This document shows, piece after piece, positions 33,863 through 43,639 of a stretch of DNA of 64,000 bases; position 1 is the first letter of the stretch, and each line of letters opens with the position of its first letter. The stretch is from Rhizodiscina lignyota. Lineage: Eukaryota; Ascomycota; Dothideomycetes; Aulographales; Rhizodiscinaceae. The position numbers and the translations under genes are program-made. Location: the NCBI GenBank assembly GCA_010015805.1, contig ML978131.1:434001-498000 (forward strand). The letters run 5' to 3'. The notes beneath the pieces were generated by a model. It was not told the DNA's origin and did not search any database. It saw only the letters and a program-made list of their open reading frames with translations.

Positions 33863-36800
33863 TTAGTTAGTAGCTCTAATCTCCCCTCGCTCTTCGGCAT
33901 CCGTCGGATCAGCAGCATGCGGACGACGCTGTGATAAGACAGATGATCTACTTGATCGGGCATCCTTTTCCCCATCTACGGCGTCCATTGGCTTCCTCTG
34001 TACTCCTGCGGCTTTTGTCGCCGGTGTGGTCGTGGTTGCTGCGGTCGCCGTGTTTGTCTTCGGTGTCTTCGTGGATATTTGTGTCGTCGTTGTTGGTTCT
34101 TTCTCAAGCTCCATCTCCGACCTGCTCATATCCTCAGATCCGTGCGAAAGTTGCTCCGCCCATGCGGTAAGGGCATCTTTATTGCGTAAACAGATCCATA
34201 CAAGTAGCACCGTTAGTAGGATGGTAATGATTTCGGAAGCGCCTTTTACTATGTCAGCCACCGTCTATTGCATCCTTTCCAATGGAGCGAGATACTAACC
34301 AAATGTCACGAAGATATACCATGATGGATATACGGCATCATCACCCGTGCCCTTCTTGTGCTTCACCAGCTCATCTATGTTGAGTGCGAAGAGCGCCGTC
34401 ATGAAGGCAAGCGGAGCGAATAAGATAGTGATGACGGTGAAACCGATGACTGCGATGGCGAGGAGCAGACTTGTCTTCGCGTCTCGGATGCTAGCTCGTG
34501 CATCGCGTATGCTGGCAAATGTGCGCTTCAGATTCAAGCGATCTTGGACGGTCTTGTCTACACGCTCAGCATCCTTGTCAATCTTGCTCACTCGCTCCCG
34601 GTATCCCTTGATCTCATCTCGAGCGGCTTGCAAGTTGGTCAGAGCAATAGCCGTATCATCCCTCGACAAAGTCAGGTCACTCTGTTTCCTAAAATGATTG
34701 TCTAGCTCCGCGTCCTGTAGACCCAAAAGCTGGCCTTCCTGTTTCTTGAGACTGTCCAGCTCCGCGTCCTGTTGACCCAAAAACTGGCCTCCCTGTTTCA
34801 TGAAACTGTCCAGCACCGCGTCCTGTTGACGCAAAACATCGTCCATCATCGCCAGTTCATCACGAATATCGGCGATGTCGTTCACAAGATCTTTCTCCTT
34901 CACTATGGCATCTCCGGCCAAGCTGTCGTCCTTCATGTAATCGTCCACGGTCGAAAGAACACGAACAACTCCGAGTTCGAAGATATCAAGCGGAGATTGG
35001 TACGGCCCGATCGCTTGTATCCGACCGAAGCGCCTGATCTGATCGATTAGCAAAGCAGCAATGTGGGCTACTGGAGAACCAATCTTCAGCTCTGCGAGGT
35101 TGGGGAGAGTTCCGATATTTTTTTCTATCCATTCGCGTCGTTTGCGTTCATTTGGCACAGATTCGTCGGGTGCATAATCTTTTGGGCGGCTGGGAAGCTT
35201 TCCCGGAGGCGAATACGATGAGATCACCAAATCCTTCAAACCCCATATCCAAAACTGCGGTACCATGAGAATTGCTCTTGTGGCGTCAGATATGTTGGCA
35301 CCGTTTATAGTCTCTTTGCACTCGCGCGTGACCACTTGATGCATGTTCCGGGTATTGAGTACTTTGCGAGTAAGAGATGGATAATATGTCTCATCTAGTG
35401 TTCGTGCCATCTGGAAGTATTTGCCGATATTTGACCATCCCACTGCATTTCGAAGGTCTCTGAGCTCGGCTCTCGACTTCTCAAAATTGCTCATGTCTTG
35501 TATCACAAGACATGGAAACTGTACCAATCAGAATTGACTACTTTGACAACTGCTTGAACTTACTACGACTGATATTAGGGTTGGATCCAGATTTGCATCC
35601 AGCTCCATAGAGCCATAGCATGATGGCACTCTGTAAGTGAGATGAGGATCTCCAGGCACTGTTGGCGAGTTGCTGAAGCTCTTGAGGAATCCCTCAAGGA
35701 TGGCTTCCTGATCTTGCAGTAGATCTGCCAGTGAAATTTCCTGTCCGTGTTTTTCTAGTGTATGTTGGGAAATTATGTTCTTCAGGACAGCCTAGATGAT
35801 GTCAGACCAGATCATGATAACACTCGCAACCTTACGTAGATTAAGGGTCCCTAGACTGCTGTCAGTTGACTGTTTGGATGCCGATCGCTTGACCTACATT
35901 TGTCCATGGGATGTGAACCCATGCTAGAATATCGACAGGAACAGGGTCTGTACTTCCAACAAAGGTCTTAAATGGCATGATCTTCGGCATAATCTTTGGC
36001 GTGGCTCGGTTTACAAATTTGTCAAATTCAGAGATATACAGCGGAAGGTCCAAAGATGATGGAATACTAGCGTATAATGTGCACATGAGAAGACATGCGT
36101 CATGATCACCAGCCTGGCCAAGATCCCAAACAGAACCGCCAGTCTTGTCCAGTATGGCTGGATCAGCACCATGCTCGGCGCAGAATTGGGCAACGCTTGG
36201 ATTGTTACGCTGTACGGCATAATGTAGTGCTGTCTTTCCATCTAAGTCTTGGTGGTTTAGCTCGGTACGAAAGACCTTCTCGTCGGTCAGCTTGCCAGCG
36301 ATGTACTTGAGTGTCATGTGTTCGGAGCCAAGGTCGTGAGCGGCAGCATACATAACCGGAGTTCTGCCTAGCATGTCTCGCGATAGTAACGAGGCACCGC
36401 ATTCTTCGGCCAGATACTTTAATATCTGCAAGTTCCTAGTAGCGATAGCTCTACGAGCGATACGATCAACGTCGATCTGCAAGACGGTTCTGCAGTTGTC
36501 CATCACGGTCCGCAATTTCTGGAGAGCTTTAGACGCATATTCCCCATCAAGCTTGTACTCTGGTATGATACCAGGGATTTGTAGGACTATATGCCACACG
36601 CATTAGTTACGTAGCTAATTCGACCGCCACTTTTCGTATGCGCTCACTTTGATGCCGTATGGCTGCTAACGAAGCAGTTGGATCTGCTTGAAGCGCCTGC
36701 GAGCTCCCGAGCTTGTCAGGAAGAGCCGGCGCTTTGGCCGCCGAAGATGGCGGGCGCGTCGTAGCCGTCACTGGGAAGTCGAGGAAGTTCTCGAACCATG

Positions 36801-36891
36801 GGTCAAAGTCGTCGCCTGATGGAGCGCATTTTGAATAAGGCAGAATGGCGTTGAAGGCGTCGAATGTTGGATCTGCTTCGTAGTGCGCCAT
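33863..36891 (-). CDS. Ankyrin-repeat/CorA-like membrane protein
   Basis: Six exons (36891-36648, 36586-35898, 35850-35836, 35791-35564, 35518-34300, 34248-33863) encode 926 aa. Residues ~100-230 carry ankyrin repeats (LGRTPVMYAAAHD; LDGKTALHYAVQRNNPSVAQF). The middle has the family signature ARTLDETYYPSL. A charged coiled coil (with three 18-aa repeats) leads into two membrane spans near the C-terminus (~745-778 and ~800-830). The first ends LFALNIDEL, so the GMN motif that forms the selectivity filter of true CorA channels reads ALN. The family is common in filamentous fungi but its role is not established. Given the missing GMN, magnesium transport should not be assumed. Exon 3 is only 15 nt, and its two flanking introns are 44-47 nt. 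Confidence 0.85.
34699..34835 (-). repeat. 54-bp tandem repeat (18 aa) in the CorA-like coiled coil
   Basis: Three units begin at 34699, 34753 and 34807 on the plus strand. On the coding strand they read QQDAVLDSFMKQGGQFLG, QQDAELDSLKKQEGQLLG and LQDAELDNHFRKQ. They are nearly identical in DNA, so the duplication is recent. The unit lengthens the helix before the membrane spans. Confidence 0.9.
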
Positions 36892-38879
36892 CAGAAACGG
36901 TGAAATTCATAGGGTTGACACAACTAAACAAGAGAACACGACGACGAGAGCATATGGCCCTTTTGATCAGGCTGCCCCACATTTCGCGCTGCGTGTTATT
37001 GTGATAGCACATCGAGTTCATTGCAGTACGCCACATGCACCTTTGCTTTGTCAGATCAGGCTGGCCCCAATTTCGCGCTGCGTGTTCTTGTGGTGCCACG
37101 TCGAGCTCATTTCATGAAGACTTCACAGTCTTGATTGCGCATCTACCTCGATCTTTGTCCAGTCATCTTCGCCGATCTATCAGACCCGGCCCTGACACAA
37201 GGTGGTTCTGGCTAACGGCAGCCTTCCTTTGATCAAGGATAGAACGACGTACCATACGGTTTGGTGAAGCTACTGCTACTGCCAAGGGTTGTTTGTCCAG
37301 TGCTGTTTGCTCGCGTAAATGCGTCTATGTTTGATAGTGGTTTGGTGAATTTATAGTCAATAGATACTTTCTTGGTAGCTTGAAATGTAGTTAAGGGTTA
37401 ATATTCAGAACTCACTACATTCTGCTCCAATAATGCTAATGAACCTTTGGTCAGTATGAAGCTCACGCATAGACATCGTAAAGACTGAAAAGAGAGACTG
37501 CTACTAGCTAGAATTGAGTGAAGGGAAGGTATATTGCCGGGACTACGGTCCAAAACTAAGCCACTAAATGCTCTGTGGTCCGAAAATGGGACCGGTCAGG
37601 CTCAGAACTTCCGCACCCCTGCCGCGGAGGTGCTTAGGCCCAATTTCAAGCCCTCTTCACGCTGCTCAGGGGTAAAATCAGGCGCTAGCTCATGGCGAGC
37701 TCAGTAGCTACTGCTCAGAGTAACTCACGTCTCAGACAGAAATGGACTTTGTGTGAGGTCACTTTGTCGTATGTCTCTCGCTATACATTACCTAATTTCT
37801 GAAGACGAAAATCGAGGCACAGGGGTAGAGCCGCTAGTTGAGTTATGGTGCGCTACGAACTACGGTGGACTGCAACTGAACATTGCGCTCTTCCCCTCCC
37901 TGCTTTTCGCCTTTTCATGAAGTGTCCCAAAGCTTCGTCTTAACGCCGAATAAGATTCAATGCTGCTTGCGATTGACAGGCACGCCTATTCCTGCTGTCG
38001 GTAAAGCCTTAATCTCACCAAAGGCTCCCAATTAATGCCGTTTTGCAACCTTTCGGGCAATTATCCAATGTACCAGACCACGCGTCGGCCATCGCGCTCC
38101 GCGTTTCAAAAGGACCGGAGCTTCTCGCATCCTCACCACACGCTCTCGTTTCATTCACCCTTGGTCAAGGAGATACTGTCGCAGCACGAACCGCACCAGT
38201 GCATAAAAAGTAAATCGATCGAGCTCGCTTTCCAAAAGCTTGTCTTTCCCCACAAATTGGTTGGACGGCTTCTGAGCGATTGTTTCCGAGGTGCTGAAGG
38301 TGCCCGTTTCAGCACAGTGTTGCTGAAGGCAATCGCACCGGAGATCGCTTAAACTGATACATTGGCAGCTTCTGGCTGGATAGATGGCGCTTGAGTACCT
38401 GTGAAAGCCAATTATCTTACCATTGCAAAGGGAACAGCGCGTGCCGGGTGAGTGTCAAGGCTCAATTAGGTACCTGTTTGATCGCTTTCTCTTCCTGTCC
38501 TCTTCCTCCGCACTCGTCTGCTATTGCCATATTGCTCTCGTCTGGACTCATACCCAGGTAGACAAAACATTTTGAGACTGCCGCATGTAGCCCCTTACTT
38601 GCTCACTGCCCCCCTTCATTCTCTTATATGCTCATTGTCTTTCGGCCGCGAGCTATCTCTTAGTCTTCATCTTGGCTTACGAATGCGCTTGCGTGGTAGA
38701 CCCACGACTGCTTGTGTCCTGCCCATCTCTTTTCTTGGAGCGTTGAGCAAGTTTGCGTTCAATCTTAGATCCTCTGCGTGAGCTGGTTTAGACAAGTCTT
38801 TCAACTTGCTACACTCTTCTTGTCTCCGTTATCCTCCCTCTCCTACACTTACCTGCCGGGGTACGGCACAGCTTTGATA
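36892..38879. other. Divergent intergenic region, 2.0 kb
   Basis: It lies between the ankyrin/CorA-like gene (minus) and the permease (plus). It contains a 59-bp direct repeat (listed). From about 38500 the sequence becomes C/T-rich, as expected for the permease leader. No gene was recognised. Confidence 0.5.
36965..37112. repeat. 59-bp direct repeat, period 89
   Basis: GATCAGGCTG(G)CCCCA begins copies at 36965 and 37054. Both continue ATTTCGCGCTGCGTGTT and then TCGAG(T/C)TCATT. Identity is roughly 80% by eye. It sits just upstream of the ankyrin/CorA-like start at 36891. Confidence 0.8.
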
Positions 38880-40976
38880 ATGCCGTATGGCGCTGCACCC
38901 TCCAAAAAGAACAAGAGTCGTCAGGCCGAGCCACTATTATCCGACTACTTACAATCAGATTCTTCTCTTGAGGCAGGTGATCAAGAGCAGACACCCGCGA
39001 CATCACGTCTGCTGTCAAAGCACGATGTACATCTCAAATCCATCACCGCTGCCTCATCATCATCTGCTTCCTCGATAACACTAGTGGAGAAACTCGACGC
39101 CATATCTCTACGCTCACCATTCCCAACTGCGTTCCGCTCACCTTTCGAGGCTCCGCTCACATCACCATTCCCGAAACCGGAGTATCATAAACATAGCCCA
39201 TACGCCACCGATGGGCAACATCCTGCAGAACTCAACACCATCCCGGAGGCATCTCCACTGGGCCGCAACCTAAAGTGGTCATCTGCCTACCTCCTCATTA
39301 TCTCTCGAGTCATTGGGAGTGGTATCTTCGCCACTCCTGGTGTCATTGTCCATAGTGTTGGTAGTGTCGGTCTATCATTATTACTATGGTTGCTCGGTGC
39401 TGTCGTTGCAGCATGTGGCCTGGCAGTTTCTCTCGAACTCGGGTGCATGCTTCCTCGATCTGGCGGCGAGAAAGTATACCTTGAATTTATCTACAACCAT
39501 CCGCGATTCCTAGCAAGCACTGCCGTAGCAGTGCAAGCAGTGTTGCTCGGCTTCACAGCCAGCAATTGCATCGTCTTCGGCAAATACCTTCTCTTCGCCT
39601 TCGACATCGAGCCCACGGAATTTGCACAGCGAGCATGTGCTTTGGGCCTCTTAGCTGTCGTGACAGTGCTGCATGGCTGTTTCCTCCGGACTGGTATCGC
39701 CATCCAAAATGCACTCGGCTGGATCAAACTTGTTGTTGTTGCTTTCATGGCAATAGCAGGCATTAGCGTGCTTATTTTCCGCCCTACCGCCACGGCACAT
39801 CATCACCATCACCACCACGCACACATAACTCATCATGATCTTATGATGACGCCTTCCCCTTTCACTTCGTGGGCGGCACTGTGGGCTGGGTCCAATTGGT
39901 CTTTTGGCACGCTCGCAACATCCTTCTTCAAGATATCCTTCGCTTACTCTGGATACGACAACGTCAACAACGTCTTGGACGAGGTCAAAGACCCCGTGAG
40001 GACCCTGAAGACAGCTGCGCCAGCTGCGCTAATCACGATTTTCATATTTTATTTCCTGCTTAATGTTGCATATTTCGTCGTTGTCCCGGTCGAGGACATC
40101 AAAAAGAGCGGCGAGCTCATTGCCGCATTGTTTTTCGAAAGAGTATTCGGCGAGGGCGCAGGAGGCAGAGTGCTTCCGATCTTGATTGCATTAAGCGCAG
40201 CTGGCGCGGTGATGGTCAGCACGTTCACGCAGGTAATATTGCCTTGTATCACAAAGACTCTTGAGCGCTGTTGTTAACCTAGTCGAACAGGCCCGCGTAA
40301 ATCAACAAATCGCCCGACAAGGCTTCCTTCCATTCTCCCGCTTCCTCTCATCCTCCAAGCCCTTCAACGCCCCTCTCGGCGGCCTTCTCGTCCACTTCAT
40401 CCCCTCAATGCTCGTCATCACTCTCCCGCCGCAAGGAGAAGTGTACTCCTTTATTCTCGAGACGAAAGGCTACCCCGCGCAGTTCACTTCGCTCGCTATC
40501 TGCGCCGGCCTGCTCTGGCTACGGTCGAAAAGACCTGACCTGCAGAGGCCGTTTAAGGCATGGCGGGGCGCCGTGTGGTTGATCATTTGCTTGAGCGTGG
40601 CGCTGATGGCGGCGCCTTTCTTCCCGCCGCAGAAGGGCAAGGAGGAGTTCAGCTTCTGGTATGGGACTTATGCAGTCGTGGGCATTGGGATGTAAGTTTC
40701 TTCTGCTGCATGATTTGCGCGGGGAACAGTGAGCGGGCAAGTTGCTAACGCTGTTTCTTTAGTATGCTCTTCGCCGTACTGTATTGGTACATCTGGATCG
40801 TTCTGGTGCCGAAGCTGTCGGGCTACAAGGTAGAGGAGGAAATGGATGTCTTGGATGATGGGACATCGATCACGAGCTTGGTGAAGGTGAGGGATAAAGA
40901 GGCTGAAGAGCAAACTCCGCTCTGGGAGCGGCTTGGGTTCTTGAATCCTAGAAACTGGTTTCCTGGGCGCTCGTGA
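38880..40976 (+). CDS. Amino-acid permease, high-affinity methionine permease (MUP1) type
   Basis: Three exons (38880-40232, 40291-40691, 40763-40976) encode 655 aa. A Ser/Pro-rich N-terminal tail of about 120 residues (phosphorylation/ubiquitin-type) precedes the first span. That span has IISRVIGSGIFATPGVIV, the glycine-rich substrate motif of the APC superfamily. About 12 spans follow, with FAYSGYDNVNNVLDEVKDP (span 6 and loop) typical of the MUP1/LAT group. A loop after span 5 holds seven consecutive His plus three more (around 39799-39838). The tail ends RNWFPGRS. The likely job is proton-coupled uptake of methionine or a related amino acid at the plasma membrane. An upstream in-frame extension exists but is C/T-rich leader. 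Confidence 0.9.
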
Positions 40977-41245
40977 GGCAGGATATCTCCGACGTCCGAA
41001 GCGTTAAGGAGAGGGATTTTGTACAAAGTAGCGCCATTGTATATATGGAAACGCCAAATGGAGACCAAAAGCGTATATTATGAATCAATATGACCACAGA
41101 GAGCTTTGAATTGATTCAGCCTAGGTTTGAATCAGAATCCGGACCACGTGTCGCCGTATCTGATTTCATGCGTGAAGATAGAAATTTAGAATTATGGTCT
41201 GGCCGACATGAGATGCTGATTTTCATATGATACAACATCGCTGAC

Positions 41246-42350
41246 TCAAGCATTGACAGGAACATTGGGTGCTGATCCCTTGCTCGTCTCATCCTCGTTT
41301 TGGATGATGGCTTTCACTGTCGCTTCAGCACTCTCCCACCACCCCTTCCACTGTGTTCCAAACACCTTGTCTGCCTTCGCGGTGTCGAACTTTGACAAAG
41401 CAGCCTTGATATTCGGGTTCCGCTCGCCTACCGGGACACGGTCACGCAGCCAAGGGAATACCTCTCGAATGCGGTTCGCAACCGCTGCGGTATCCATGAA
41501 GTCTTTAGCAGCAAAAAGATATCGCTCGTTCCCGGGGATTTGGGGCGACAATGAGCGTATATGAACTCTAGCGACGTCATCTACGTCTCTGTAGAATCTA
41601 TTAGCTCACAGTCGCATTTAAATCAGCATTTGTGCTTGCTTACAAGTAGTAAGGGAAGATGAAGCCGAGTGTGTCCCGATCGAATATCTCCCTGTACATC
41701 ATAGAAATGCCCCCAAGACCCGCCTTGTTGGGTTTGAACCCATGTTGAAGAGTGCGGCCTGTGATTGATGGCACAAGCAAGAACAACAACTCGAACGGGG
41801 GCTTGTTGCTCTCCACCCATTCCCATGCTTTCTTCTCAGAGTGGACTTTGGAGTACTGGTATGCGTTTGGCAGGTTCTGAAGTGCTTCTTCATGCGTAAC
41901 GGGGTTGTAGTCCTTCTCAGTGAACGTCTCTCCGCTCATCAGCTGGTCTGGTAATTTCATCACGGTGACCGCGCTGCCGGTAATGACCACGCGCTTGACA
42001 GATCCAGACGTTGCTGCTGCTTTGAGTACGTTCTCGTTGATGGCTACGGTGCCTTTGATCATCGTGTTTTCGAAGTCTGAGTCGCTAATCGGAGTAGCAG
42101 CGTGAATGATGCCTGAAGCGCCTTTTGCGGGCTCGTCAAAGACACCGGGAACTGCCATGTCAGGGATTTCCGTGAAACGGAGCTTGTCGTTGGAGATGTA
42201 GGAGGCATATTGTTTGGAGAGCGCATCTTTGGATTTCGCAAAGGAGCGAAGGATTGCGTTGACTGTGTATCCGTCCCGGAGCAAATGTTCAAGAATAACG
42301 GAGCCGGTGCCGCCAGTCGCGCCCGTAAAGAGCACGTGAGATCCAGACAT
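41246..42350 (-). CDS. NAD(P)-dependent reductase, cinnamoyl-CoA reductase/dihydroflavonol reductase-like SDR
   Basis: Two exons (42350-41644 and 41588-41246) encode 349 aa, typical of extended SDRs. The Rossmann motif is VLFTGATGGTGSVILEHLL (TGxxGxxG, residues ~9-16). The strand SVKRVVITGSAVTV and the catalytic YQYSKVHSEKKAW (YxxxK) follow. The splice rebuilds YYLDVDDVARVHI, the conserved DVDDVA segment. These enzymes reduce carbonyls such as cinnamoyl-CoA, methylglyoxal or flavonols in the cytosol; substrate cannot be read from sequence. The neighbour permease points toward it (convergent, 269 bp). The paired presence of PAL in the window is noted but 20 kb away. Confidence 0.9.
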
Positions 42351-43639
42351 GATCGTTTACAAGAAGACTGGTAACAATATTGTAGAAGGAAGGTTGACCT
42401 TGTGACGGTCAAGCTGTTTATATGCATTTCGTCGACGACGTGGATAGCGTAGCCTGGCGAACCATGACCGGTCCGGACGAAAAAAAGCGAATATTGCCAT
42501 GTGGGTTCCTCGAAGTTTTGACGCGTCTCGTTGTAGGCCTAACTTTTCAAAGTGTTTGAGTATCGAAAACTGGCTGAAAGTGGTCATAGAGACGATTATA
42601 TTTGTCGTGTTGACTGAGGGTGACTGAGGCAGGAACCGGTTTGTCAAAGGGGCGTATTATTAATTGACAAGCACACCACCGCGCGCGGGACAAGCCACGG
42701 GCTATCGCAGCCAAAGAAGAGCTTGATAGTGGAAGAAATGAGGGGAAGACGGAGTTGATTACTATCGATGACTTCAATCTTGAAATTGAATTGGCTGCTA
42801 TGGATTCGCGTATGCAGAAGAGATTCTAAGGTTCCTTGGCTGTCTCGCGCGTCAGCCCACGGCAAGAGAAAGTTGCTATGTGAGTTGTGGAGAATATTCG
42901 GTATTAACAACGACCCCTTAGCCATTGGAAAGAAGTGAGAAAGAATGAAAGCATATTCCTTGTGCATCAATCAATACGGGCGTCTCAAACTGCTCATTGT
43001 ATCCGGCTACACGGCGATGCTTGTCGCCGAGCTAGATCGAATCCTCCTCAGAAGCGCACGACCTGGAATTAATCTGTCAAAAGCTTTGCGAGCATCTTGA
43101 AACTCTTGAGAAGGTCTTTTTGGAGGGACGTCGATATCCTGTCACATCTTTTTATCCCAATGATCTAATCGCTTGTGACAAGTGATGTTTGAGTGGCTTT
43201 CCTTTCTGCTTCAGGTACTCTAGAGAGACGGGCCAGTTATGGGAGATGGGAAAGGGGCTACATGATAGCTTATGGGGATCATATATGGAAAGACCATGTT
43301 TGAGACTACATGTTGTAGATAGATATCCCAGTAATATCGTTGGGAGTTGTGTAACTTCGAGGAAAAGGTTCTTGTGCAGAACCTTTACCGTAGATGTCCA
43401 ATCTCAGTTGTAGCTCACCGAAAACGCGCAAACGCGAACGCGCTCTAGCGACAACTCCCCACTCACTGTCCACATTAACCATCGCATTCCTACACGGACC
43501 ACTACTACTATAACTCTGACCAGGCCACCCTCATAAAGCGTGCGATTTCCACAACACGCTCTGCGTAACTTGCGTCGGTCTTGTCAAGCTCAAAAACACG
43601 TTTGGCGCCTCTTGAAGGTAGCCCGAAGCAGACGCGACC
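42351..43639. other. Intergenic, 1.3 kb, with the SMC1 promoter
   Basis: No gene was recognised. Both neighbours are read away from it. The last 250 bp contain the ACGCG cluster listed separately. Confidence 0.5.
43424..43442 (+). promoter_or_regulatory. Cluster of three ACGCG (MCB-like) sites upstream of SMC1
   Basis: ACGCG occurs at 43424, 43432 and 43438, within 19 bases and about 200 bp before the SMC1 ATG. ACGCG is the core of the MluI cell-cycle box bound by MBF (Mbp1-Swi6) in yeasts at G1/S, and cohesin genes are known to be cell-cycle regulated. Binding here is inferred. Confidence 0.5.
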
